Notes: a model not told the origin generated them from the sequence alone. A stretch of 10,101 nucleotides of DNA from Cudoniella acicularis (GCA_013054445.1 JAAMPI010001829.1:1-10101), one strand, 5' to 3'. Counted from the first letter of the stretch, positions 1 to 7,670 are shown. Translations and numbers: made by a program.

Positions 1-585
1 CATTAATATCCGAACGCGTATGGGTTTTCGATTGGTCCAATCGCAGCGGAAAAGGAAGAAGCACACAGAGAAAGTTTTCGCGGACTACTTTACCTTCGAC
101 TATGGCTCCAGCTTCGAGTAATCCTGTCACCACAGCTGAAATATGTTAGGCGCGGTTTTTGAATTTGTTGGGGGCTGCTTACTTGCGTCCACATTTGGCA
201 CATAATCTGTGAACATGTCGGTGCCGAACAACATGGAAACATCTTTGACAGCAATATTGTCTTTCAAAGCCATTCGAATTCCTTTCAGCGGTTCTTCAAC
301 AGCACCTTCAATTCTTGCCTTCCATGCCCACGCGTTTCCCTTGTTACCTTCGGGCTTCGGTCTGTGTACATCTTGTCGTGGAAATCGGTCAAAGTCAACA
401 AATGGTAGATAATCCGGCAAGCTTGCAACGACGTCGATGGAACCCTGATTCGAGGCGATGAGAGAGTGCCAGTCTTCGAGCTCCGCAGTTGGTAATTTGA
501 GACCGATGGAGGATGTTATAGCCAGGATTTTCTCGAGCGTTATAGCTTGTTTGTTCGCTGCGGAAGCTGTGTTAACCGTGGCCAT
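1..585 (-). pseudogene. Amidase-signature hydrolase, 5' part, frame-disrupted
   Basis: Amidase-signature enzymes hydrolyse amide bonds with a Ser-cisSer-Lys triad. Exon 1 (585-183) starts at the first ATG, MATVNTAS, and contains DYLPFVDFDRFPR and MALKDNIAV, whose Lys108 is the expected catalytic lysine. It continues into LFGTDMFTDYVPNVDA. A 47-nt intron (182-136, GTAAGC...CAG, branch CTAAC) joins in phase to TVVTGLLEAGAIVEGKVVREN. After position 74 the homologous text (LSLCASSFSAAIGPIENPYAFGY) lies in another frame, so one base seems lost near 73-78. In that frame TAA (5-3) falls where family members have GYSAGGSSSG, so the serine loop is not reached. Fungal members are usually about 550 residues; only about 175 are visible. 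The family call is firm. Pseudogene status assumes no assembly error. The substrate is unknown. Confidence 0.8.
136..182 (-). other. Amidase intron 1 (47 nt)
   Basis: On the minus strand the donor is A|GTAAGC at 182, the acceptor ATTTCAG ends at 136, and a CCTAAC branch-like site sits about a dozen bases before the acceptor. Splicing is phase 1 and turns the dead-end reading after YVPNVDA into TVVTGLLEAG, which is what amidases have at this point. Confidence 0.85.
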
Positions 586-687
586 CTTGAACCAACTTCT
601 TGAGTCCGCTAAGAAACGGGAAGCAGATGAAGTTATTGTGGTGGAAGTTGGGGCGACGAGGCTGAATTGAAAACCTACCAAGGTTTT

Positions 688-715
688 GGATCCTCAAGAA
701 GAAGCTTCAGGATCC
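688..715. repeat. Inverted repeat GGATCCT/AGGATCC
   Basis: GGATCCT (688-694) and AGGATCC (709-715) are perfect 7-base arms. After one mismatch, AAG/CTT adds three more pairs, leaving a 6-nt loop. The structure lies about 100 bases upstream of the amidase ATG. It could be chance, an operator-like palindrome or a foldback remnant; nothing decides between these. Confidence 0.4.
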
Positions 716-1070
716 ATAAGTGGACTTCGACGGTTTTACGGATGGATTTGGCACATAGTCACATCTCGCACCTCTCTGGCTAATCAAGAAGATGCAATGA
801 AGCCTCCCTCCTAGTTCCTCAACACAACAATGGAACCTTCACAACGCAACGGATAAAGTTATTCAGGCGCAATATCTGACCCTCGTCGATGTGCATTGTA
901 ATCCCATGCTGCTGGTCCATCGTCAAGTGTGGCCAAGACGGTTTAATGAGTGGCTACGATAAGGATTGACGGTGTTTTGGATGGAGGTGGAGGTTAGATA
1001 GGCAGGTATCATGACTCGGGAAATGGGGGTTTGGAGTTGACGAAGATCAGCGATGCGCTTTGATAAGGTT

Positions 1071-1160
1071 AGGGCCATCTCGCTAAAGTATAGGGGCACG
1101 GCGGTGTGGGTCTGTAAGGGGGTTTAGCGAGCCCCCACCTCTGAATTTTGAGTTGGCCCT
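1071..1160. repeat. Nested foldback element
   Basis: Two inverted repeats are nested: an outer pair AGGGCCA (1071-1077)/TGGCCCT (1154-1160) and an inner perfect 9-base pair CTCGCTAAA (1079-1087)/TTTAGCGAG (1123-1131). A competing small hairpin, GGGGG (1118-1122)/CCCCC (1132-1136), overlaps the inner right arm. The inner left arm runs straight into CTAAAGTATAGGGG (1083-1096), a motif with relatives near 5380, 5624 and 5985. This looks like a short miniature or foldback mobile element remnant; no target-site duplication was found. Confidence 0.5.
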
Positions 1161-1480
1161 CCTACTTTCACCGAAGTAAACTGTGTGATTGAAGAGCATC
1201 AGAAGAGATCAAGAGTTTGTTCATAAAGGTTCGAAAGAGTTGAAAGTTACCCAAATCCGCAGGCGAGAAGAAGACATTCAACTGAAGAGGGCTGCGTGGC
1301 TTGCTATACTTGTTCGCCTTTATACCATCGTTCCCTAATGTTCGATCCTAGAACTTATTTCCTTAAAAAAAGCTTCCGCAGAGTCAATTCATCTTAAACA
1401 AATGATCATCTACTTGACAAAGTCTGTCTATCTGTCCTACACGGCCGTTAAAACCCCCACATAACAAAAATGGCATCCAT

Positions 1481-3224
1481 CTACTCCTCCCACTTCCTAA
1501 CACTAACCCTCAACCCGGTCGAGTTTTCCTGTGGAAAAACTTCCATCATTCCCTCCCCATAACAATAATCCTCATTACACCCATCATCAAAATCGAGCTT
1601 ATATCTCGAAAAAACATTGGCCGTTGCGCGAAAAATAACCTCATAAGCCATTGGCCTCCCACCGCAACTACGGCTCCCATTCCCGAACGGATTCCAGAAC
1701 TTCTCCAGCCTCTCCAACTCCTCGGGTGAAGCTTCAAGCCAACGCTCAGGCTTGAAAGTGAGGGGATCAGGAAAAATGTCGGCGTCGTCGTGGAAAAAAG
1801 ATGGGGACATGCTAACGGCTGTCCCGGCTGGGATAACATATTGCTTGTAGTGTACAGGTGAAGAGGAGACACGTGGGATACGGAAGCGGCAGCCAAATTG
1901 CATTCTTATCCCCTCTTTACACACTGCCCATAGATATTTCAGTTCTTTCAACTGCCCATAAGTAGCTGTATTTATATCAAACGGCGCATTCTTGAGTTCT
2001 TGGTATAATTTTGCTTGACAGTGCGGTTGTGTGAGGATTTGATACGTGACGGACGTTAACGCGTGGCCGATACTCTCTCGACCTCCCCATAGCAGTTCCA
2101 TGAATTCTTCGATCAAAGGCTTAGCGCCTTTCTCTCGATATGAAGGATCATGGTCGATCATTTCATAAATCAGTGCTTTTTTCACTGATGTAGTAGCAGA
2201 AGTGCCCAACTCGTCGTGGTTCTTAATGATGGAAGGAACCATGGCTTCAATTTCGCGCTTGTAAACCGCCATCGGCATCACTTTTTCGAAAACGAAAGTA
2301 GGAGTGAGATATTGCATGTAGAACATCCAAGGGAAATGGCGCGTCCATGCCGCGGCGCGGAAAAGGGGTTGGAAAGATGTCGATGCTTCTTTTGCGAAAT
2401 CTCGACTGTCGGAATTTTGCCCGTTGTAATCTTCTCCCAAAAGAAAATTGCGGAGGAGCTCGTTGCCGGTTTTGCGGTATGCTTTACTGACGTTTAGGGG
2501 TGTGGATTCGAGAGAGGAAATCTCGAATTTGCTAACGAGGGAGGAGATTTCGGTAGTGATCATGGGCTGGGCATCACTCCAGTATTTACCGCGGAAATGG
2601 TTTGAGAGATTTGTTTGTCTCATTTTGTGTTTGTCCTTGTTGAGTAAAACGAAAATAGCATTGGTGAAGCCGAAGAAGTAGTACCAAGGATCCTTGTCGA
2701 GTTTTTTGTCGGACATGAAGAAGTCGATGTTGAATTCTGAGTCATTTAAAGAAATTTCGAAGGGGGAGATGCGAACAATGGGTCCGTATTGGGCGTGGAG
2801 TTTTTTGACTTGGTAGGGGAACTTGGTGTGTTGGAGGCCTTGGTAGTAGAATTCGTAGAGGCGGGTTGCGGCGGCGAGTTTGGGGCCGGGGATAGGGGCG
2901 AGAGGGGAGAAGTAGAGGCGGTGGGTTATGCGGACGGTGGTGTCGAGGAGGAAGTAGGCGATGAGGAAGCATAGGATGTTGTAGGGTGTGGCATTTGATA
3001 CAAGTGTCTAGCTTGTGTTAGTTGTCAGGTTAAGAGAGTTTAGGCGTTGAACATACAGTGAATACAGTCTTTGCTTCGGGCAACTGGGCTGAGCCATTAG
3101 GACCAAGTAATTGAGAACGATTTGCAACAAGGGAAGAAAGTATCTCTTGTGGAGCTAGAGAGTTATTGAAAACAACGCGGGGGTCGAAAGCCCCTAGTGA
3201 AGGGAAAGCCATGTAGCTAGACAT
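1481..3224 (-). CDS. Cytochrome P450 monooxygenase, membrane-anchored (trichodiene-oxygenase-like group)
   Basis: A haem-thiolate monooxygenase, probably ER-bound and needing NADPH-P450 reductase. Exon 1 (3224-3057, 56 codons) begins at the first in-frame ATG, with A at -3. A 49-nt phase-0 intron (3056-3008) follows, then exon 2 (3007-1481). The predicted product is 564 residues. Residues 65-77 (YNILCFLIAYFLL) form a membrane anchor, followed by the proline hinge PLAPIPGPK (91-99). The I-helix is GGRES (364-368), matching [AG]GxE[TS]. The K-helix ExxR is EGIR (421-424), PERW is at 476-479, and the haem loop is FGNGSRSCGG (497-506) with Cys504 as ligand. All core motifs are intact. The roughly 60 residues before the anchor are unusual. 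An alternative start is Met5 (3212), with SSY between the two Mets. Overall layout resembles trichodiene-oxygenase-type fungal P450s; no substrate can be assigned. Confidence 0.9.
3008..3056 (-). other. P450 intron 1 (49 nt)
   Basis: On the minus strand the donor is ACT|GTATGT and the acceptor CTAG|ACA, with CTGAC and CTAAC branch-like sites ahead of it. Splicing is phase 0. Without it, exon 2's frame hits TAG just before ACACTTGTATCA, and exon 1 runs into a stop at 3030. Confidence 0.8.
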
Positions 3225-3291
3225 GTTTTCTCTCAAAGATGGAATGGATAGTGTAGAAATGTTTGAAAGACGTAAGATAATTCGAGGTAGA

Positions 3292-3298
3292 CTTTATA
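3292..3298 (-). promoter_or_regulatory. TATA-like box upstream of P450
   Basis: TATAAAG reads on the minus strand, 68 bases before the chosen ATG. That spacing would give a 5' leader of roughly 35-40 bases. An inverted CCAAT (CAATTGGCC on the minus strand) lies near 3466-3474. Assigned from position and consensus only. Confidence 0.4.
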
Positions 3299-4540
3299 TC
3301 ACTTCTCTCTTCGACTTGAAGCACTGAATTGTGAGCTTCCTAAAGCGTCGTGGTTCCGTATGGACCGTGTCTTGAAACGTGCGTGTCGCAATCTGGAATA
3401 GGAGTACGTATCTGCCTTCCGTAAAAGTCTATACACTATCTGAATGAAACGCAGGATTGTCAACTCGGCCAATTGCTCCTCTCCCTCGGAAGGGTAGCAG
3501 TTGATGAACCGTCATTGATGCAGCTGTCCATCTTCTGAGTGTTTCTCCCCAGGTTGCTACACATTTGGGTCCTTTCCATCCCCATGCTTGTATGGAACCC
3601 AGAGAGTATTCCAGTTTAGGATATTAACAATAAAAATAATCCCACAACCAAAGTTGAGATAAGATACAGCCATACTCAAACGCCTCCATTCCTTGATCGA
3701 TTTCAGATAAACGGGAGGGTCGCTTAATGCGTGAAATTGTCTGGTAAAGGGGGGTTTCTCGGTGAAGGAGGGTTTCGATTCTCAGTATCTTGATTTTTCG
3801 ACAGCGGAACAAATCTCTGATAATAGTGACCAGCTCGTACTGTTATATGCTCAGCTTTTGATCACTGGTGCCACAGGGTGTCAGAGTTCGTGAATGGACG
3901 AGTGAGGTCCATCGGAACTTCGGAGTTTTATGGCCATATGGAAGTCAATCTGCTTACACAGCCTTACAGAAGCATCTGTAGGGTACCTATGACCACAGGG
4001 ATTCGGCGATAAAGGAAGAAAAGGGTAGTAGTAAGAACTTGAGGGGTAGTAATGAGGCGCTGCGTTTCTGTAACCCCACGTTGTGATCCTTGCCAATCGT
4101 GAGGGATAAGCAAATAAGGGGACCTTACGCACCACGCCCCTCCTTTTGACATCACCGAAGCCTCCACAAAGTACAATACCCAGTACTTGGCCACGTCGTT
4201 TCCATATAAAAGCACGCATTTGAGAATATGGGATTCCGGGTTCCTTAGAAGCCGTACAGGATGCAGTCCGCGTTATTGGTCGTATGTACAAGAGAAGGAT
4301 TGGAAAACATACATGGGAACCAATTGTGGCTTGCAGAGCCCGAAAATTTCATCCGCACAGAGAAGGTGGGAAAGGTAAGATGGCGGTGCTGCAGGCCTGC
4401 AAGGCGGATTCTGGAGTTAAGGTTTCGAAGAAGGTGCCGCGTTTTTGGTGTTTCATAGATGTATACGCCGCAATTGTGCGTTTCTCGTCAATGAATCTGT
4501 ACCTAGTACTGGGAAATCCGAGATATCCGGCTTCATGTAA
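3299..4540. other. Gene-free interval upstream of P450
   Basis: No convincing gene. The longest open frames (3881-4291 and 3624-3812 on the minus strand, 4284-4544 on the plus strand) show no family resemblance, and the 4291 one opens with TTG rather than ATG. Base composition is mixed, less AT-rich than the stretch to its right. The near end must include the P450 promoter. Confidence 0.45.
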
Positions 4541-5380
4541 ATGATTCTACGCATAAGATTCAATTCACTAAATTGTGAGAGTTCTTAAAGTAAATATAGA
4601 AGTTCTTGTGAAATTTTAGAAACTTACTTCAATGTATTAGAATATATACATCCCCAACTCCAATACAAGATTTACAGTCGAATAATTGATATGTCATTAA
4701 CAAACTAATCGATACAATTACCTTGGCACAAGGGATTGCGTCGCAAGACGAGGTACGAAGAGACCATATGAATTAGGACAGTAAAGTCCTTATCAGTCGA
4801 ACATCAAAAAACTCCCGTCCATCCATTTCTAGCGAAGGGGTTCCATTATTGAACTCTATGCAACCAGGAAGCAGTTGCAGAAATGTTGAAAGCCTGCTTC
4901 GGAGGCTCTGCTTCTTTTGGGGCTCTGCTCGTAGCTTATAACCTGAGGAGTCATTTGAATTTGCAAACTGAGCAAGTTCTTGGTCATACTTGACAGCCAA
5001 TGCAAAGCTTGCTTTCTTAGAATTCAAACGGTTATGCAGCCGGGGCCTGAGGGAATATGTCTGGGATTTATATGCATCATGTGAAAAATCTTTATGGGCT
5101 TTATGAAATGGTATACTGTGCACATGTCAGATTGCTTGCATTGATATCTTGAGCGTAGCCTCCATTTTCGCTTAACGATAGGGGGTCGTCGCCAACCTAT
5201 CACCAACACTTTTCAAAATTTGAATGTTAAAGAGTTGGCAAGGCATCATCAAATGAAATTTCTTCCACATAGAGTTGTAAAACTACAAATATTTTGTTGA
5301 CTTTATAACAGATTTAGAACGCCGTGGTAGTGTGAAATTAATTGTGTTTAGTTTCTCGGGATGTCATAGGAGTTGTTCGT
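4541..5380. other. AT-rich interval, possible decayed sequence
   Basis: Strongly AT-rich, especially 4541-4720. It contains one open frame with coding-like composition (listed separately) but no complete gene. A decayed repeat or a naturally AT-rich spacer are equally possible; no terminal repeats were found. Confidence 0.4.
4773..5120 (-). CDS. Hypothetical open reading frame without ATG, uncertain
   Basis: About 115 codons, with protein-like passages such as ASFALAVKYDQELAQFANS and SRLSTFLQLLPGCIEFNNG, and a natural TAG/TAA-type end at 4773. The frame opens with GTG, and the only in-frame ATG is close to the C-terminus (EMDGREFF), so it cannot be a stand-alone eukaryotic gene as it stands. 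It could be a terminal exon whose upstream exon I cannot locate, a gene fragment, or chance. I do not recognise the family. Confidence 0.2.
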   Translation of the reverse strand, partial: HSIPFHKAHKDFSHDAYKSQTYSLRPRLHNRLNSKKASFALAVKYDQELAQFANSNDSSGYKLRAEPQKKQSLRSRLSTFLQLLPGCIEFNNGTPSLEMDGREFFDVRLIRTLLS

Positions 5381-5393
5381 TAAATTATAGGGG
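5380..5393 (+). repeat. CTAAANTATAGGGG motif, copy 2 (TTAAATTATAGGGG)
   Basis: Differs from the consensus only in the first base. It has the same orientation as the copies at 1083, 5624 and 5985. No hairpin directly follows this copy. Confidence 0.4.
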
Positions 5394-5448
5394 TAAAAGT
5401 ATCATGACTGTATTTCGAAATCGCCTATTATGACCGAAGTTTGATATA

Positions 5449-5480
5449 AGCTTTAAAGTCCCCAGGTTTTATTTAAAGCT
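5449..5480. repeat. Perfect 9-base inverted repeat AGCTTTAAA/TTTAAAGCT
   Basis: AGCTTTAAA (5449-5457) and TTTAAAGCT (5472-5480) flank a 14-nt loop. It is the first of a run of inverted repeats between 5449 and 6028. Confidence 0.5.
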
Positions 5481-5595
5481 ACCAGATCTTTCATTCGGTA
5501 GGTAGCCATCTGATTGTAATATACCTTGGGATGAAAGTTTGTTGTTAGAAAGGTTTGCGAAGACTTGGCACTGACGGTCGCTAACCCACGGGCAT

Positions 5596-5647
5596 CTGCA
5601 CGCTGTAGTTTAGCTCGATATTACTAAACTATAGGGGCCTGCACGCT
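5596..5647. repeat. Composite repeat: CTGCACGCT direct repeat flanking TAGTTTAG/CTAAACTA
   Basis: CTGCACGCT occurs at 5596-5604 and again at 5639-5647. Between them lies a perfect 8-base inverted repeat, TAGTTTAG (5606-5613)/CTAAACTA (5624-5631), with a 10-nt loop. Its right arm starts motif copy 3, CTAAACTATAGGGG (5624-5637). The block from 5624 aligns with 5985 onwards (CTAAA-TATAGGG, then CCTGC and GCT), so both derive from one repeat family. Confidence 0.5.
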
Positions 5648-5773
5648 ATAAAAAAGCCGTTTAATCTATCTACGTTTTCGCGGAGTTTCAAGTCACTTCA
5701 TGCGAAACTCGTTTATACATTTTGATGCACCGTCTGTAAGTATTCCCTTCGCTACATCTAGGGTTGTACTTGA

Positions 5774-5850
5774 ATCTCTATGTCGCAAGAGTCGTATAAC
5801 ACCGCAATAGAGAAATCTTTTAGAGTTTAAAACACTCTTAACATAGAGAT
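5774..5850. repeat. Foldback with 9 + 6 bp nested arms
   Basis: ATCTCTATG (5774-5782) pairs with CATAGAGAT (5842-5850). Just inside, AAGAGT (5787-5792) pairs with ACTCTT (5834-5839). ATAACACC near 5796 also has its complement, GGTGTTAT, near 5916, giving alternative pairing with a more distal segment. No coding sense was found in this stretch. Confidence 0.5.
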
Positions 5851-5984
5851 CTTTATCTTAGCTATAAAATGAAGGAGTTATATCTCTTTATTTCGTGGCT
5901 GTATTTTATCGCGAGGTGTTATCTCTTGTTTTAGGTGAAAGGCTGGTCGCAGCACTAGGGATAGCGGGGCGTTTGGGACACTCC

Positions 5985-6028
5985 CTAAATTATAGGGCAC
6001 CTGCGCTAAATTTCTAGCGCACTGCCCT
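5985..6028. repeat. Motif copy 4 fused to a 13-bp hairpin
   Basis: CTAAATTATAGGG (5985-5997) overlaps a hairpin. AGGGCA (5994-5999) pairs with TGCCCT (6023-6028), and TGCGCTA (6002-6008) pairs with TAGCGCA (6015-6021). A CC/C internal loop separates the two stems and the terminal loop is AATTTC. It is the strongest local structure in the window and plausibly the end of a miniature transposable element. The reverse complement of the motif matches 5601-5613 at 10 of 13 bases, so 5601-5997 could be one degraded element of about 400 bp. Confidence 0.5.
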
Positions 6029-6742
6029 TAACTTCACCGCTACGATCCAACAATGCGCAAGCGGCAGAAAATCCCAAGCGGGCGAGCGGTGAGGTTCTGT
6101 ACTCCGTAAGCAGCCAAAACAGCTGGTTGTCACAAGTCAATCCTAATAGGAAGAAAATCTGCTTCTGTCGGGAAAAGTGAGCAGAGCTGCTTTGGAGTGA
6201 GTGGGAGTGAGCTAGGGCGGGGAAGGTACGAAGCGTATGAGCTATAGTGGATAGGGGAGCCGTTTCAACTCCTCGACTATGTCTGCTATCTTTAGCTAAA
6301 ATTAGAAAACAGTACAAGAATTGCTTGGGGGCCTATTTTAAATCTGTCTAGGTTAGTCGCACTTGGTTGGAGCTGTTAATAGCTACCTTAGTAATTACTG
6401 ACTTGCGCTATATCTTTATTATTGATATATGAAAATATATGTAAAGCAAAACATACTAAAGGGGCGTATTTAAATGTTACACAAGGAGTATTACACGTGA
6501 CCAATGGCTGTTGCGCTTGCAGCGGCCCCTTGTGCTTACGTCCGAAGGCATGCTCACTTCTTTCAAACATGGTGTTTCTAGTCACCGAGCCCTCTGCTGC
6601 AGCTGAAACGCAGAGGCAGAGGTTGACTATCGAGGCTGAGAGCCGAGGGTGAAAGCTTGTTGCCAGGGTGGCAGTGGTCGTCTACGAGCGCTTCATCTCA
6701 AAACAATCAGAAGAGGCGACATAACATTGAATTCCGCGAAAA
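6029..6742. other. Gene-free interval left of the HET fragment
   Basis: No supportable gene. The open frames at 6006-6317 (minus) and 6422-6652 (plus) show no recognisable domains, and the latter opens with TTG. CACGTGACCAATGG near 6495-6508 combines an E-box-like CACGTG with CCAAT about 240 bases before the HET-fragment ATG. It could be a leftover promoter, but this is only positional inference. Confidence 0.35.
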
Positions 6743-6934
6743 ATGGCGCCACTGTGTAAGCTTGTTCTTCAAGGTCAACCCTATGTATACGCTTCCCTTG
6801 ACAACGAAAACGGGGAGAGGTCTATCCGAATTCTCAAGATTCTCTCCAATGCTAATGAGCGGCGGCTCAGATGTTCTCTGGAGGTCATAGATCTCAATAA
6901 TCCACCCGTCTACGATTGCCTATCTTACACATGA
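6743..6934 (+). pseudogene. HET-domain protein, N-terminal fragment
   Basis: HET proteins act in fungal heterokaryon incompatibility, where the domain (about 150 residues) is linked to cell death. The fragment starts at ATG (6743, context AAAAATGGCG) and encodes 63 residues. YASLDNENGERSIRILKIL matches the usual lead-in (YxPL...xIRLLxIL). RCSLEVIDLNNPPVYDCLSYT matches the domain opening (CxLxxVxLxxxPxYxALSYTWG). TGA (6932-6934) replaces the invariant Trp codon, and the next codons read ADP, close to the GDP usually found there. Beyond about 6950 no downstream HET motifs (for example LWIDAICINQ) are present in any plus frame, so the gene is truncated as well as stopped. Its last 41 bases overlap, tail to tail, the open frame of the chromodomain segment. 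The HET call rests on a short motif. Confidence 0.65.
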
Positions 6935-7370
6935 GCTGACCCGTTATACCACGAACTTTCCGCAGGGTACCCTTCATATACCAGAACAACCGGCGACCTC
7001 GCTTTAGAGGTCGCTTCAGATCTCCGGTCCCACTTCCGTTGTGCGCCATGGATGCGTCTACCAGCTCCTTGGCTCTGGGCAGTTCATATTCGGGCATCCA
7101 TGTGTCCTCCCATTGAACACGGTAGTGCCTCACACCGTCGACCACTTTTTGACCAGTGATCCTGCGGATTACCCATTCATTATTGGAATCTGTGATTGGA
7201 GAGGCTGATTGAGGGTCCGCGAAGTCAGACGTATTTACCCCCTTCGGCTCCCAGTCCCTAGAATGCAGTGAAAATCCTTGAGAAAATTTGAGACAATACA
7301 CGACTTTCGACTGGATTGCTTGTAGTGTAAAGTATCCTTTATATAAAAAGATCCCAGCTAGTTCTTGGTG
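6894..7370 (-). CDS. Chromodomain-like protein segment
   Basis: Chromodomains bind methylated histone tails or nucleic acid. The frame is open from 7370 to TAA/TAG at 6894. About 7178-7053 encodes a chromodomain-like stretch: NEWVIRRITGQKVVDG, then HYRVQWEDTWMPEYEL and PRAKELVDA. This follows the scheme [EY]-V-x-[KR]-I ... Y-x-V-x-W ... T-W-x-P-E-x-x-L. Two aromatic cage positions look present (Trp of EW, Trp of VQW). The loop before TW is shorter than in HP1, which removes the third cage position. A basic tail follows (KRPLKRGRRLFWYMKGTLRKVRG). Within the frame there is no ATG before the domain (the apparent start at 7301 is GTG), so an upstream exon is needed. The last 15 codons are antisense to the HET fragment and may not be native. 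It could be functional, or a decaying copy. Confidence 0.55.
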   Translation of the reverse strand, partial: HQELAGIFLYKGYFTLQAIQSKVVYCLKFSQGFSLHSRDWEPKGVNTSDFADPQSASPITDSNNEWVIRRITGQKVVDGVRHYRVQWEDTWMPEYELPRAKELVDASMAHNGSGTGDLKRPLKRGRRLFWYMKGTLRKVRGITGQLMCKIGNRRRVDY

Positions 7371-7606
7371 TCAACAGCACGCAAAGACGGCAGTTGATTG
7401 CGTAAGCTATGACGGATCGTTATCTCCGCAGCTTGTGGCGGATCATTAATGTGCTGTATTTCCCGTTTAATGCGGAACAGGGGATTCGTCCTGTCAAAGA
7501 CATATCTCATATAATGCCAGAGCTCTGCCTGTTCCCCCCACGGTTTCATTTGGGAGCATTGAAACAACGAAGAGAAGTAGATTAGACATATATATCGACA
7601 CCTCAT
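7358..7606 (-). CDS. Coding-looking segment upstream of the chromodomain
   Basis: Starting at ATG 7606 (MRCRYICLIY...) or, more likely, ATG 7549 (MKPWGEQAELWHYMRYVF), this frame reads through FDRTNPLFRIKREIQHIND and AEITIRHSLRNQLPSLRAVDTK and stops at TAG 7360-7358. It overlaps the chromodomain frame at 7370-7358. One missing base near 7361-7366 would fuse them as ...AVDTK/ELAGIFLYKGYF.... Alternatively an intron of about 62 nt (7380-7319, donor GTGCTG, acceptor CAAG) keeps frame, though that donor is weak. It therefore probably encodes the N-terminus of the chromodomain protein. It begins only about 65-120 bases after the NLR stop on the same strand. No domain recognised. Confidence 0.45.
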   Translation of the reverse strand: MRCRYICLIYFSSLFQCSQMKPWGEQAELWHYMRYVFDRTNPLFRIKREIQHINDPPQAAEITIRHSLRNQLPSLRAVDTKN

Positions 7607-7670
7607 CGCTCTACTCGCTATCGCGACCAAGATCGATGGATAGATAATGTTGCAGATTTGCTAGACCATA

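Larger units (their letters stand above)
586..1480. other. Gene-free interval between amidase and P450
   Basis: No coding region is supportable on either strand. The interval should hold the amidase 5' region (right of 585) and the P450 3' untranslated region (left of 1481, where the minus strand shows AAATAAG near 1350 as a possible poly(A) signal). It also contains the two foldback structures at 688-715 and 1071-1160, listed separately. Confidence 0.5.

Noticed and set aside
679..681. Amidase start with a possible mitochondrial presequence
   Set aside because: The codon is TTG; the first ATG is at 585, immediately before the family-like sequence.
1225..1350. tRNA-like box B patterns (GGTTCGAAA, GTTCGATCC)
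   Set aside because: Neither sits in a matching T-stem and no A box or acceptor stem is found nearby.
3234..3236. P450 start at 3236 (MRENMSSY)
   Set aside because: The codon is TTG; the first in-frame ATG is at 3224.
3881..4291. Minus-strand open frame of 136 codons
   Set aside because: Opens with TTG, has a biased Tyr/Pro/Arg-rich composition, no domain and no supportable splice partners.
4284..4544. Plus-strand frame starting MYKRRIGKHTWEP
   Set aside because: Has an ATG, but the peptide is low-quality (basic, no recognisable motif) and overlaps other equally weak frames.
6006..6317. Minus-strand frame of 103 codons next to the hairpin
   Set aside because: No family resemblance; it runs into the hairpin/motif region and is better explained as non-coding.
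7178..7370. Chromodomain as the end of a chromovirus retrotransposon
   Set aside because: No integrase, reverse transcriptase or LTR sequence is seen upstream on that strand; the NLR occupies that space.
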